From assembly GCF_003014485.1 (NCBI RefSeq), contig NZ_PYGA01000022.1:57864-121863 (forward strand): DNA of 64,000 bases, given 5' to 3'. Within the stretch, counting starts at the first letter, position 1; each line of letters opens with the position of its first letter. Positions 53,903 through 63,116 of this stretch are shown here, piece by piece. The notes under the pieces are model-generated. The model had not been told where the DNA came from. It saw nothing but the letters and a program-made list of their open reading frames with translations, and ran no database searches. Both the position numbers and the translations under genes were made by a program. The stretch is from Murinocardiopsis flavida (GTDB taxonomy: Bacteria; Actinomycetota; Actinomycetes; Streptosporangiales; Streptosporangiaceae).

Positions 53903-55051
53903 GTGACGCGCACTCTGATCATCACCAACGACTTCCCGCCCCGCCCCGGGGGGATCCAGGCGTTCGTGCACGCCCTCGCCCGGCACCGGCCGCCCGGGTC
54001 CGTGGTCGTGTACTGCTCGACGCCCGCGCGGTCCGACAGGGGCACCTGGCGCGATCCCGAGGCGTTCGACATCGCCCAGCCGTTCCCCGTCATCCGCGAG
54101 CGCACCTCGGTGCTGCTGCCCGGCCCGGCGGTGCGGGCCAGGGCGCGCCGGATCGCCCGGCTGGAGGAGTGCGACTCCGTCCTCTTCGGCTCGGCCGTCC
54201 CGCTGGGCGCCATGGCGGCGGGGCTGCGCCGCGACGGTGTGCGCCGCATCGTGGCCCTGACCCACGGCCACGAGGCCGGCTGGGCGTCGCTGCCGGGCGC
54301 GCGCGGCCTCCTGCGCTCCGTGGGCGCCAACACCGACACCGTCACCTACCTCGGCGACTACACCCGGGCGCGGCTCGCGCGGGTGCTCGACCCCGCTGCC
54401 GCGCGGCGGATGCGGCGGCTGGCGCCCGGCGTCGACACCGAGCGGTTCCGGCCCGGCGCCGGGGGAGCGGAGCTGCGCGAGCGCCTGGACCTGGGGGAGC
54501 GCCCCGTGGTGGCGTGCGTTTCGCGGCTGGTGCCGCGCAAGGGCCAGGACACCCTGATCCGCGCCTGGCCGCGGGTCCGCGCCGACATCCCGGACGCCGT
54601 GCTGCTGCTGGTCGGCGGCGGTCCGTACCGGTCGCGGCTGGAGGCGCTGGCGCGCGAGCGCGGGGTGGCCGACTCCGTCCGGTTCACGGGCTCGGTGGCA
54701 TGGGACGACCTGCCCGCCCACTACGACGCGGCCGACGTCTTCGCGATGCCGTGCCGGTCGCGCAACGGCGGGTTGGACGTCGAGGGCCTGGGGATCGTGT
54801 TCCTGGAGGCAGCGGCCGCCGGCCTGCCGGTGGTGGCCGGCGCGTCCGGCGGGGCCCCCGACGCGGTGCGCGACGGCGACACCGGGCACGTGGTCGACCC
54901 CCTGCTGCCGGGGCCCACCGCGCGCCGCCTCATCGCCCTGCTCGGCGACCCGGCCGCGGCCGCCGCCATGGGCGGGCGGGGCCGCGAGCGGGTGGCGCGG
55001 GAGTGGACCTGGGCGGGCGCGGCGCAGCGCCTCGACGCGATCCTCGGCTGA
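53903..55051 (+). CDS. pimB: GDP-mannose-dependent alpha-(1-6)-phosphatidylinositol monomannoside mannosyltransferase
   Basis: 382 aa, GT-B glycosyltransferase family 4. It starts VTRTLIITNDFPPRPGGIQA and contains the donor site VSRLVPRKGQDTLI, VGGGPYRSRLEALA and EGLGIVFLEAAAAGLPVVAG. The whole sequence follows M. tuberculosis PimB' (Rv2188c), which adds the second mannose of phosphatidylinositol mannosides; gene context also matches. GTG 53903 lies just after CACAAT, consistent with a leaderless start. Convergent with the acyl-CoA ligase. Confidence 0.9.
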   Translation: MTRTLIITNDFPPRPGGIQAFVHALARHRPPGSVVVYCSTPARSDRGTWRDPEAFDIAQPFPVIRERTSVLLPGPAVRARARRIARLEECDSVLFGSAVPLGAMAAGLRRDGVRRIVALTHGHEAGWASLPGARGLLRSVGANTDTVTYLGDYTRARLARVLDPAAARRMRRLAPGVDTERFRPGAGGAELRERLDLGERPVVACVSRLVPRKGQDTLIRAWPRVRADIPDAVLLLVGGGPYRSRLEALARERGVADSVRFTGSVAWDDLPAHYDAADVFAMPCRSRNGGLDVEGLGIVFLEAAAAGLPVVAGASGGAPDAVRDGDTGHVVDPLLPGPTARRLIALLGDPAAAAAMGGRGRERVAREWTWAGAAQRLDAILG

Positions 55052-55081
55052 CGGGCGGGGGCGGCGCCCCCGCCCGGACAC

Positions 55082-56878
55082 TCAGCCGGCGTAGAGCTCT
55101 TCGATGTCCTTGCCGAACTGCTCGGCGACGACGTGCCGCTTGAGCTTCAGAGACGCGGTCATCTGCCCGCCGTCCTCGGTGAAGTCGACGGGCAGCAGGG
55201 TGAACTTGCGCACCGACTCGGCCCGCGACACGGCCTTGTTGGCGTCGTCGACGGCGGCCTGCACGGCGGCGATGAGGTCGGGGTCGTCGACGAGGTCGGC
55301 GACACCGCCGGACTTGCCGTTCTGCTGCTTCCAGAATTCGAGCGCCTCGGGGTCGACCGTGATGAGCGCCGCGATGAAGTTGCGGTTGTCGCCGACGACC
55401 AGGCACTGGCTGACCAGCGCGTGCCCGCGGATGCGGTCCTCGATGACGGCGGGGGCGACGTTCTTGCCGCCCGCGGTCACGATGATCTCCTTCTTGCGCC
55501 CGGTGATGCTGACGTAGCCGTCGTCGTCCAGGTCGCCGAGGTCGCCGGTGCGGTACCAGCCGTCCTCGTCGAACGCCTCTGCGGCCGCGGCCGGGTTGTC
55601 CCAGTAGCCGCGCATCACGTGGTCGCCCTTGACGAGGATCTCGCCGTCGTCGCCGATGGCGATGGACACGCCGGGGAACGGCTGGCCCACGGTGCCGATC
55701 TTGATGCGGCCGGGGTCGTTCACCGCGGTGGGCGCCGAGGTCTCGGTGAGACCGTAGCCCTCGATGATGGTGAGTCCGACGCCGCGGAAGAAGTGGCCGA
55801 GGCGGGTGCCCAGCGCGGAGCCGCCCGAGACCGCGTGGGTGGCCTGGCCGCCGACCGCCTTGAGGATCTTGCCGTAGACCAGGCGGGTGAACAGGGCGTG
55901 CTTGAGCCGCAGGCCCAGCGGCACGGAGCCGGTGTCGAGCGCCTTGCTGTAGGCGATGGCGGTGTCGGCCGCCGCGGCGAAGATCCGGCCCTTGCCTTCG
56001 GAGACGGCCTTCTGCTCGGCCTTGTTGTAGACCTTCTCGAAGACGCGGGGTACGGCCAGCAGGAACGTGGGCTGGTAGACGCCGAGGGTGTCGATGAGCT
56101 CCGGGCCGGTGGTGGGGAAGTGGCCCAGGATGGTCTTGGACTCCACGCAGCCCACTTCGATGATCCGCGCGAAGGAGTGGGCCAGCGGCAGGAACAGCAG
56201 CGTGGCGCGGCCCTCGACGGTGAACACCTGCTCCAGCGGGCCGTCGATGATGTTGCGGATGGTGAAGAGCAGGTTCCGGTGGGTGAGTTCGCAGCCCTTG
56301 GGCAGCCCGGTGGTGCCCGACGTGTAGATGAGGGTGGCGAGGTCGTCGACGGTGCCCGCCGCGCGGCGCTCCTCGATTGCCGCGGCGTCGACCTCGGTGC
56401 CCGTGGCGGTGAACGTGTCGAGGCCCGAATCGTCGATCTGCCAGACGGACTCCAGGTCCGGCAGTGCGTCCTTGACCGCGCCGACCCGCTCGCCGTGCTC
56501 GGCGCTCTCGACGAACACGGCGCGGCTGCCGCTGTTGCCGAGGATCCACTCGACCTGCTCGGCCGACGAGGTCTCGTAGATGGGGACGACGACGGCGCCG
56601 ACCGCCCACAGCGCGTAGTCAATGACGGTCCACTCGTAGCGGGTCCGCGACATCAGGCCGACCCGGTCGCCGTGCTCGATGCCAGCGGCGATCAGCGCCT
56701 TGGCGACGGCGACGACGTCGTCGCCGAACTCCTTGCACGTGACATCGCGCCACTGGCCGGACTCCTGGCGGCGCATCATGACCGCGCCGGGCTCTTCGGC
56801 CGCGCGCGCGAAAACGGTGTCGGTCAGGTGTGCGTCGGTGGAGATCTCGACCTTCACCGGACGGCTGTACTCGCGCAC
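55082..56878 (-). CDS. Long-chain fatty-acid-CoA ligase (FadD15 type)
   Basis: 598 aa from GTG 56878 with AGGAG six bases upstream. ANL-superfamily adenylating enzyme: AMP-binding TLIYTSGTTGLPKGCELTHR, then EGYGLTETSAPTAV and YRTGDLGDLDDDGYVSITGR with the hinge and KKEIIVTAGGKNVAP. It activates long fatty acids to CoA thioesters at the membrane face. M. tuberculosis fadD15 stands at the same place next to pimB'. A KstR-like palindrome lies 68 bp upstream. The frame continues to 56941 without a ribosome site. Confidence 0.95.
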   Translation of the reverse strand: MREYSRPVKVEISTDAHLTDTVFARAAEEPGAVMMRRQESGQWRDVTCKEFGDDVVAVAKALIAAGIEHGDRVGLMSRTRYEWTVIDYALWAVGAVVVPIYETSSAEQVEWILGNSGSRAVFVESAEHGERVGAVKDALPDLESVWQIDDSGLDTFTATGTEVDAAAIEERRAAGTVDDLATLIYTSGTTGLPKGCELTHRNLLFTIRNIIDGPLEQVFTVEGRATLLFLPLAHSFARIIEVGCVESKTILGHFPTTGPELIDTLGVYQPTFLLAVPRVFEKVYNKAEQKAVSEGKGRIFAAAADTAIAYSKALDTGSVPLGLRLKHALFTRLVYGKILKAVGGQATHAVSGGSALGTRLGHFFRGVGLTIIEGYGLTETSAPTAVNDPGRIKIGTVGQPFPGVSIAIGDDGEILVKGDHVMRGYWDNPAAAAEAFDEDGWYRTGDLGDLDDDGYVSITGRKKEIIVTAGGKNVAPAVIEDRIRGHALVSQCLVVGDNRNFIAALITVDPEALEFWKQQNGKSGGVADLVDDPDLIAAVQAAVDDANKAVSRAESVRKFTLLPVDFTEDGGQMTASLKLKRHVVAEQFGKDIEELYAG

Positions 56879-56945
56879 GTGCAACTCCTGGACTGCGGAT
56901 GCTGGCAGGGGATTTGTGAGGACGGTAACAAGTTTTCCCACCGGT

Positions 56946-56965
56946 AGGTAGAACCAGTTCTACCT
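56946..56965 (-). promoter_or_regulatory. 20-bp palindromic operator upstream of the acyl-CoA ligase gene
   Basis: AGGTAGAACCAGTTCTACCT is a perfect palindrome. Its core TAGAACCAGTTCTA fits TnnAACnnGTTnnA, the motif known for KstR, a TetR-family regulator of lipid and sterol genes. It is 68 bp before the ligase start. The regulator itself is not in the window, so the name is by motif only. Confidence 0.7.
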
Positions 56966-57303
56966 TGGTATCCGATAGTGACCCGGGCGCGGCCGATCGG
57001 ACCACGGGTGCGCGCCCGGTCACGGGGCGCGGCCGTCCCCAGGGGACATACCAGTATTACCCGGACGCCCAGCGGGAACACACCGGGCGGGGGCCCGCGC
57101 ACGGCGATGCGACGATCCCCACCCCGGGGCGCGGCCGTGCGCCACCGCCCGACACCCGCACGTCCCCGGCCGCCCCCGCACGCCCCCGGCCGTCCCTGAA
57201 CCGGCTCGGGGTTCGCCCTGGTTTCGGCACCGCCGTCGGCACCCGGGCCCGCGTTGCGGCTACGGTGACAGGCAGACCCAGAAACAGGCAGGTAGGTGTG
57301 ACC
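56966..57303. other. Intergenic region
   Basis: No supported gene. Apart from the ligase operator at its left end and the ribosome site of the next gene, I see no clear promoter or repeat. Confidence 0.4.
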
Positions 57304-57735
57304 ATGGCCCAGCCGAACCGTGACTCCGGCGGCTCCTCCGGCTCGCAGGACATCATCGACGACGCGCTGCGGCTGGTCGACTCGCTCCAGCGCAAGCTCA
57401 TCATCGCGGGCGTGCGCCGCGGCGTCTCCAGCGTCACCTCGCCGCCCCCGTCGAAGGGCGACGTGTGGGAGGAGGCCGTCAAGGACGACACCCCCGACGA
57501 ACCGGCGCTCGACCGGCTGTTCGGCATCGCGCGCACCGCTGCGCCCGAGGTGGCCGGGCACCTGTTCAAGGCGGGCACCACGATGTTCCGCGCGGCCGGC
57601 CAGACCTGGGGCGTCATCGAGAGCGCGTGGGAGAAGAACCGCCGCGAGCGCGACGAGAACGACGGCGGCGGCCCCAACGGCGACGGCGGCGGATCGCGGG
57701 GCGACACCCCGCCGCCTGCCATCACGCGGCGTTGA
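57304..57735 (+). CDS. Hypothetical actinobacterial protein (DUF5304-like position)
   Basis: 143 aa from ATG 57304, with AGGTAGGTG upstream. A helix (DIIDDALRLVDSLQRKLIIA), a polar stretch, a second helical segment (PEVAGHLFKAGTTMFRAAGQ) and a disordered Gly/Asp tail. No membrane helix or catalytic motif. Its place before the ROK glucokinase resembles that of DUF5304 proteins in Streptomyces; I am not certain of the family. Confidence 0.65.
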   Translation: MAQPNRDSGGSSGSQDIIDDALRLVDSLQRKLIIAGVRRGVSSVTSPPPSKGDVWEEAVKDDTPDEPALDRLFGIARTAAPEVAGHLFKAGTTMFRAAGQTWGVIESAWEKNRRERDENDGGGPNGDGGGSRGDTPPPAITRR

Positions 57736-57852
57736 GGCATCCCGGGTCGGGGCAGTGGTCTGAACCAGTGGTTTACTCCACCTGAACCGGAAACCCCGGG
57801 GAGCCCCGCACCTCGGCGGCGGCCCCTGCCTGCGCGTGAGGAGCGTCTGCTG

Positions 57853-58800
57853 ATGACGTTGACCATCGGTGTCGACATCGGGGGCACCAAGGTCGCCGCC
57901 GGAGTGGTCGACCCCCAGGGTCGGATCCTCGACAAGGTCAAGTACCCCACGCCCGCCGACAGCACCGCCATCGCCGACGTGGTCTGCGACGCCGTCGAGG
58001 AGCTCCTCGTCCGGCACACCGGCGCCGCCATCAGCGGTGTGGGCTGCGGCACCGCCGGGTTCGTCCACGAGGACCGCGCCACCGTGATGTTCGCCCCCAA
58101 CCTGGCGTGGCGCGACGAACCCTTGCAGAAGCGCGTCCGGCAGCGCATCGATCTGCCCGTGGTCATCGAGAACGACGCCAACGCCGCCGCGTGGGCCGAG
58201 GCGCGGTTCGGCGCCGGGCGCGGCGCGGCGCACGTCGTGTGCGTGACCCTGGGCACCGGCATCGGCAGCGGGGTCGTCGCCGACGGCGCGCTGTTCCGCG
58301 GCCGCCACGGCATCGCCGGCGAGATCGGCCACTACCGGATGGTGCCCGACGGCCGCCGCTGCGGGTGCGGCAACCACGGGTGCTGGGAGCAGTACGCCAG
58401 CGGCCGCGCGCTGGTCGCCGAAGCGCAGGACCTCGCGACCGCCGACCCGATCTACGGTGCGCGGCTGCTCGACCTCGCCGAAGGCGACACCGCCCGGATC
58501 CAGGGCGCCGAGATCACCCTCGCGGCGCAGGAGGGCGACCCCGCGGCGCTGGAGTGCTTCCGGATCGTCGGCGAATGGGTGGGCCTGGGCCTGGCCGACC
58601 TGGCGGCGATCCTCGACCCCGAGTGCTTCGTCATCGGCGGCGGCGTGTCGGAGGCGGGCGACATCCTGCTGGAACCCGCGCGCGCGTCGTTCACCCGGCA
58701 CGTCACCGGCCGCGCGGTGCGCAGCCTCGCCGACGTCCGCACCGCCGAGCTGGGCCCGGAGGCGGGCATCGTGGGCGCGGGCGACCTCGCCCGCCGCTGA
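57853..58800 (+). CDS. glkA: ROK-family glucokinase
   Basis: 315 aa. ATP-binding GVDIGGTKVAAGVVDPQG, sugar-binding VIENDANAAAWAEARFGAGR, a phosphate loop VTLGTGIGSGVV, and the zinc motif CGCGNHGCWEQYASG of ROK proteins. It phosphorylates glucose and in Streptomyces the homologue also takes part in carbon catabolite control; that role here is inferred. No helix-turn-helix, so it is a kinase, not a ROK repressor. Confidence 0.94.
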   Translation: MTLTIGVDIGGTKVAAGVVDPQGRILDKVKYPTPADSTAIADVVCDAVEELLVRHTGAAISGVGCGTAGFVHEDRATVMFAPNLAWRDEPLQKRVRQRIDLPVVIENDANAAAWAEARFGAGRGAAHVVCVTLGTGIGSGVVADGALFRGRHGIAGEIGHYRMVPDGRRCGCGNHGCWEQYASGRALVAEAQDLATADPIYGARLLDLAEGDTARIQGAEITLAAQEGDPAALECFRIVGEWVGLGLADLAAILDPECFVIGGGVSEAGDILLEPARASFTRHVTGRAVRSLADVRTAELGPEAGIVGAGDLARR

Positions 58801-58816
58801 GCCGCGCGGCGGCGGC

Positions 58817-58861
58817 TCGGATCACCGCGCCGCGGCGGTGGCCGTTCAGATGACCGCGCCG
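58817..58861. repeat. Copy of the 3' end of the neighbouring membrane protein gene
   Basis: TCAGATGACCGCGCCG (58846-58861) is the real gene end with stop, on the minus strand. TCGGATCACCGCGCCG (58817-58832) is a 14/16 copy 29 bp beyond the stop. Confidence 0.6.
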
Positions 58862-59706
58862 TCGTCGGGGCCGCTGTCGCGCGGGGGGCGGTCGCCCATA
58901 CGCACCACCAAGACGATGAACCCGCCGATGAACGCCGCCACGGCGAGGAACGCCACGATGTCGGGCAGCCGCTGGCCCAGCAGGGTCGAGACCAGCAGGA
59001 CGATGGGCCCGCCGAACAGCCCGCCCCACGACAGCCTGCTGACGAGGTCGCCGCGCGGCAGCGGAGGGGGCGGCGGCGGGACGTAGTGCTCCTCGTCGTC
59101 GGCCCGCGCTCGGCGGGCCTCGCGATCGGCGGTCTCGTCCGGATCATCGGAGCCGGCGGGGTCGTCGAGGTCGGGCGCGAGGAGGTCGCCGCCGGTGTCG
59201 TCGTCGCGGCGCCGCGCGACGTTCTCGGCGTCGGGCCAGGTGGGTTCGTCGGTGGCGTCGCTGTCGTAGAAGCGGGCCACGAGGTCGGCCCAGACGTCGT
59301 CGTCGGCGCCGGAGCCCACGGACTCGCTGGACCCCACGGACTCGCCGGGCGCCATGGCGTCGCGCGCCGACGGCTCGCCGGCCGGCGGGGTGTCGCCGCT
59401 CTCGGCGTTCGCGGCGTTCTCGGACCGGCCGACCTCGATGGCGCGCCCTTCGAGCTCGGGCAGCTCGGTGCGCAGGACGTCCTCGGCCGACCCGCGCTCG
59501 TTGGCGTCGACGTAGAGGTGGTCGGTGGGCGGTTCCTGCGCGGTGGAGTCGGCCGGCTTGAGGACGTCCTCGTCGAGCGGGATGGCGTAGGCGGCGATCC
59601 GCGCCTGGCGCAGGGCGTCGAGCATCAGGTCGGCCAGCGCCGGGGGTAGCAGGATCAGCGGGACATAGGTATCCGCGAGCAGGCCGTTGCCACGGCGATG
59701 CGTCAT
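58846..59706 (-). CDS. Hypothetical membrane protein with acidic linker
   Basis: 286 aa. A conserved-looking N-terminal segment (LADTYVPLILLPPALADLML, then helix to about 45), a long acidic, probably disordered middle (about 50-210), a Pro run (VPPPPPPLPRGD), and two C-terminal membrane helices (about 225-270). The layout suggests a membrane-anchored cytosolic protein. Family unknown to me. The alpha/beta hydrolase stop lies 4 bp before its start, so the two form an operon. Confidence 0.75.
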   Translation of the reverse strand: MTHRRGNGLLADTYVPLILLPPALADLMLDALRQARIAAYAIPLDEDVLKPADSTAQEPPTDHLYVDANERGSAEDVLRTELPELEGRAIEVGRSENAANAESGDTPPAGEPSARDAMAPGESVGSSESVGSGADDDVWADLVARFYDSDATDEPTWPDAENVARRRDDDTGGDLLAPDLDDPAGSDDPDETADREARRARADDEEHYVPPPPPPLPRGDLVSRLSWGGLFGGPIVLLVSTLLGQRLPDIVAFLAVAAFIGGFIVLVVRMGDRPPRDSGPDDGAVI

Positions 59707-59710
59707 CGGT

Positions 59711-60475
59711 CTATTCCTTCCCCGCTGCTCTGCCGCCGTGCTCCCGGACGAACGCGAGGCTGCCGGCGAAGATCGCGGCGGCGTCGTAGTCGAGAGTGGC
59801 GACGTGGTAGCTGTCGTCGCATGAGCGGACGGTCACGGTCGTGTTGACCGCCCCGCTTTCGAGGATACGCAGACTCGCCGGTCCGACGACGTGATCCTGG
59901 GGGCTTCTGTACACGAGAATCGGCGCCGTGACCGCACCGAGATCGCGCCGGGTGGCGGTCCACAGCTTCGGCAGCGTCGCTGCGGCGGCGACCGGCACCC
60001 GGTCGTAGCCGATCTCGTGGACCCCGGGCTTCTTGATGTCGTCGGCCAGGCCCTTGACCGAGGGCAAAAACCGCTTCAGCAGCGGGGCGAAGAACAGCGC
60101 CTTGTTCTCCAGCGCGAGCGACGGGTTGACCAGCACCACGCCGCGGAACGCCGCAGGGTGCAGCTCGGCGAGGCGCAGCGCGAGGCAGCCGCCCATCGAC
60201 TGGCCCATGACGAAGACGTCGTCGCAGTCGGCGCGGACCCGCTCGAACGCCTGCTCGGCGGCGCGCAGCCAGTCGTCGGCGCCGGTACGCGCCATGTCGC
60301 GCCAGGTGGTGCCGTGGCCCGGCAGGCGCGGCAGGTCCACGGTCAGCCCGGCGGCGGCCAGGTGCTCGGCCCAGGGACGCAGGGACTGCGGGGTGCCGGT
60401 GAACCCGTGGCACAGAACGACCCCCGTGGGTCCTCCCGAGTGCCGGAACGGATCGGCTCCGGGCAGTAGCGTCAT
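59711..60475 (-). CDS. Alpha/beta hydrolase, carboxylesterase type
   Basis: 254 aa from ATG 60475 (GGGGAA upstream). The fold is seen in GVVLCHGFTGTPQSLRPWAE (oxyanion), the nucleophile Ser in VFVMGQSMGGCLALRLA, the acid Asp in VYRSPQDHVVGP and the His in SYHVATLDYD. The family (Est30-like) includes esterases and monoacylglycerol lipases. A lipid substrate is possible, given the adjacent acyltransferase. The frame extends to 60691 but without a ribosome site. Confidence 0.92.
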   Translation of the reverse strand: MTLLPGADPFRHSGGPTGVVLCHGFTGTPQSLRPWAEHLAAAGLTVDLPRLPGHGTTWRDMARTGADDWLRAAEQAFERVRADCDDVFVMGQSMGGCLALRLAELHPAAFRGVVLVNPSLALENKALFFAPLLKRFLPSVKGLADDIKKPGVHEIGYDRVPVAAAATLPKLWTATRRDLGAVTAPILVYRSPQDHVVGPASLRILESGAVNTTVTVRSCDDSYHVATLDYDAAAIFAGSLAFVREHGGRAAGKE

Positions 60476-60801
60476 GGGTGTTCCCCAGGTGATGGCGGGC
60501 CGGCGTGGTGAGCGGGTGCGCGAATCCGGGTGGAAGCCGCAACACCACGAAACTAACCCAGACGTGACGCAGTCCGGAAGTACCGCACACGCGTGGCGGT
60601 GACCCCCGCTCACGGGGACCCCGCACGGGTGACACCGGGTCACGGAACCGTCGCGCGACCGGTCGGTAACCGGGCTGGGGGTGTCCTGCATTGGTAGTCG
60701 GAGCTCAGCGGTGGGAAGATGACCGCGATTGTTCGTGCAGCGGGAAGGCGAACGTGCCGATTCAGGGTGAGATCTCCCCGCGTGAGCAGGGGTGAGCCGC
60801 A
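60476..60801. other. Divergent promoter region
   Basis: About 325 bp between the hydrolase and acyltransferase starts. No gene and no clear palindrome; promoters must lie here, but none is convincing by eye. Confidence 0.4.
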
Positions 60802-61758
60802 GTGTTCTATTGGGTGGTCAAGGCGATTCTGGGTCCGGTGCTGGCCGTGTTGTGGCAGCCGCGGGCCTACGGGGTCGAGAACGTCCCGCGGCACGGTCCC
60901 GCGGTCATGGTGAGCAACCACCTGTCCTTCTCCGACCACTTCTTCGGCCCGCTGCCGCTCCCGCGCAAGATCACCTTCCTCGCCAAGTCGGAGTACTTCA
61001 CCGGCAGCGGACTCAAAGGGTTCGCCAGCCGCGTGTTCTTCACGGGCGTCGGACAGATCCCCATCGACCGGTCCGGCGGCAAGGCCAGCGAGGGCGCGCT
61101 GCGCACCGGCCTGCGCGTGCTCAAGCAGGGCAAACTGCTCGGCATCTACCCCGAGGGCACCCGGTCGCCCGACGGCCGCCTGTACCGCGGCCGCACCGGT
61201 GTCGCACGGATCGCCCTGGAGGCGCGCGCGCCGGTCGTGCCCATGGCGATGATCAACGTCGACAAGATCATGCCGCCCGGGCGCACCATCCCCAAGCTCG
61301 GCATCCGGCCCAAGGTGGTCTTCGGGAAGCCGTTGGACTTCTCCCGCTACTACGGCATGGAGAAGGACCCCCGCGTCCTGCGCGCCATCACCGACGAGAT
61401 CATGTACTCGCTCATGGAGCTGTCCGGGCAGGAGTACGTCGACCGCTACGCGCAGTCGGTGAAGGCCGAGCTGGACGCCGCGGCGAAGGAAGAGCGCAAG
61501 GCGGAGCGGCAGGCGGCGAAGGCCGCGGCCGCCGGGTCCGGGGCCGGGGAGTCCGGAACGGCCCGGTCCGGGTCAGGGTCCGGGACCGGGGAGTCCGGGG
61601 CGGCCGGGTCTGGGGCAGCTGAGTCCGGGACCGGCGCCGAGGCCGACGCGGGCACCCGCAGGCGGGCCGAGCGCGAGCGGAAGAAGGCCGAGAAGGCCAA
61701 GCGCAAGGCCGAGAAGAAGGCGGGCAAGCAGGCAGGCAAGCAGACACCAGCCCCGTGA
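60802..61758 (+). CDS. plsC: 1-acyl-sn-glycerol-3-phosphate acyltransferase (PlsC family)
   Basis: 318 aa from GTG 60802, AGGGGTGA upstream. The acyltransferase domain (about 1-215) has SNHLSFSDHF (NHxxxxD) and YPEGTRSPDG (EGTR). It acylates lysophosphatidate or a related lipid at the inner membrane. After residue 215 the protein has an unusual tail: Lys/Ala helix, then Gly/Ser/Glu repeats (SGAGESGTARSGSGSGTGES) encoded by tandem GC repeats near 61535-61640, then a strongly basic helix. The tail could bind anionic lipids; its length may vary between strains. Confidence 0.9.
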   Translation: MFYWVVKAILGPVLAVLWQPRAYGVENVPRHGPAVMVSNHLSFSDHFFGPLPLPRKITFLAKSEYFTGSGLKGFASRVFFTGVGQIPIDRSGGKASEGALRTGLRVLKQGKLLGIYPEGTRSPDGRLYRGRTGVARIALEARAPVVPMAMINVDKIMPPGRTIPKLGIRPKVVFGKPLDFSRYYGMEKDPRVLRAITDEIMYSLMELSGQEYVDRYAQSVKAELDAAAKEERKAERQAAKAAAAGSGAGESGTARSGSGSGTGESGAAGSGAAESGTGAEADAGTRRRAERERKKAEKAKRKAEKKAGKQAGKQTPAP

Positions 61759-61805
61759 GGCCCGGCACACGCCGTGCGGCCGGCGGCGGACCGGGAGGGC
61801 GTTGA

Positions 61806-63116
61806 ATGGGGTTCGAGGCTCCGCTGTGGCGCGGTATCGCGGTCTTCCGCGTGGCGTCGCTCGTCTACGCCGTCGCCATCGTCGTTCAGCAGCACCGGCA
61901 CCTGGACGTCCCGTGGGTCGCGTGGACCGTCCTCGCCGTCATGGCGTGCTGGACCGCCGTCACCACCCGCACCTATCCGCGGCTTTCGGGCGATCGGCAG
62001 CGGCACGCCATGGTCTGGGCCGACCTCCTCGTCGCAGGCTGCTGCCTCATGGCGACGATCGTCGCGGCGACCCCCGCCTACCTGAAGGTCGCCCCGCCGC
62101 TGACCGCCACCTGGTTCGGCGCCGCCGCGCTCGCCGCCGTTGTGGTGCGGGGGCGCGGGTGGGCGCTGGGTGTGCCACTGGCGTACGGGGTCGCCGACAA
62201 CGTCATCCGGCTGGTCCTGCAAATGGACGTGTCCGCCGCCACCGCCCGCGGCGTCATCCTGCTGGTCCTCGCCGGGCTGGCCGTGGGGTACATGGTCCAT
62301 GTGGCGGCGGAGGCCGAGGAGCGGCTGTCGCTCGCCGCCGCCATGGAGGCGCGCACCCGCGAGCGCGAGCGGCTGGCGCGCTCGATCCACGACTCCGTCC
62401 TCCAGGTGCTCGCGATGGTGCAGAGGCGCGGCTCCGAAGCGGGCGGAGAGGCGGCGGAGCTCGGCCGCCTCGCGGGCGAGCAGGAGGCCAAACTCCGCAG
62501 CCTGATCGCCGCCGACGACACGGGAACCAACGTGGCAGTCGGCGGTGCGCTCCTCACGTCCAGGGAGACCGGCGGAGCCCGGGCGGCCCGGTCGGGTAGG
62601 GGGGCGCAGTCGGCACGCCGGACGGCGGGAGGCGGAACGCTGGCGGCGTGGCGAGCGGCGCGCGGCTCAGCGCAGTCGGCGCAACGGACGGCGAGTGGGG
62701 ATCAGGTGGCCGGGCACCCGAGCGGCCCGGCGGACCTGCGTCCGCTGCTGGGCGCCCACGCCTCGGCGTCGGTGACCGTCTCAACCCCGGCGACCCCGGT
62801 GCTGTTCCCCGCGCACATCGCCGCGGAGGTGGCGGACGCGGTGGGAGCGGCACTGGCCAACGTCGAGCGCCATTGCGGCCCGGACACCCGTGCCTGGGTC
62901 CTGGTCGAGGACGAGACCGAGGCCGCAACGGTGACGGTCCGCGACGACGGCCCTGGCATGGAACCAGACCGCATAGCCGAGGCCGAGGCCGCCGGTCGGC
63001 TGGGAATCGCCCAAAGCATCAAGGGCCGCATCCACGACGCCGGCGGCACAGTAGACATCGTCTCCACCCCGGGAGAAGGCGTAGAGATCGAAATGCACAT
63101 CCCCCACAAGCCCTGA
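61806..63116 (+). CDS. Sensor histidine kinase, MacS-like (DUF5931)
   Basis: 436 aa. Five to six N-terminal membrane helices (DUF5931, about 10-170), then a HisKA_3 helix with the phospho-His in ARSIHDSVLQVLAMVQRR, and a C-terminal ATPase (ANVERHCGPDTRAW, VRDDGPGMEPDRIAEA, GRLGIAQSI). This matches Streptomyces MacS, partner of the response regulator MacR. Between the His helix and the ATPase lies an unusual basic, low-complexity insert (about 246-300) with an in-frame 66-bp duplication (AQSARRTAGG and AQSAQRTASG). No macR follows; a CRISPR remnant starts 4 bp after the stop. Confidence 0.88.
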   Translation: MGFEAPLWRGIAVFRVASLVYAVAIVVQQHRHLDVPWVAWTVLAVMACWTAVTTRTYPRLSGDRQRHAMVWADLLVAGCCLMATIVAATPAYLKVAPPLTATWFGAAALAAVVVRGRGWALGVPLAYGVADNVIRLVLQMDVSAATARGVILLVLAGLAVGYMVHVAAEAEERLSLAAAMEARTRERERLARSIHDSVLQVLAMVQRRGSEAGGEAAELGRLAGEQEAKLRSLIAADDTGTNVAVGGALLTSRETGGARAARSGRGAQSARRTAGGGTLAAWRAARGSAQSAQRTASGDQVAGHPSGPADLRPLLGAHASASVTVSTPATPVLFPAHIAAEVADAVGAALANVERHCGPDTRAWVLVEDETEAATVTVRDDGPGMEPDRIAEAEAAGRLGIAQSIKGRIHDAGGTVDIVSTPGEGVEIEMHIPHKP

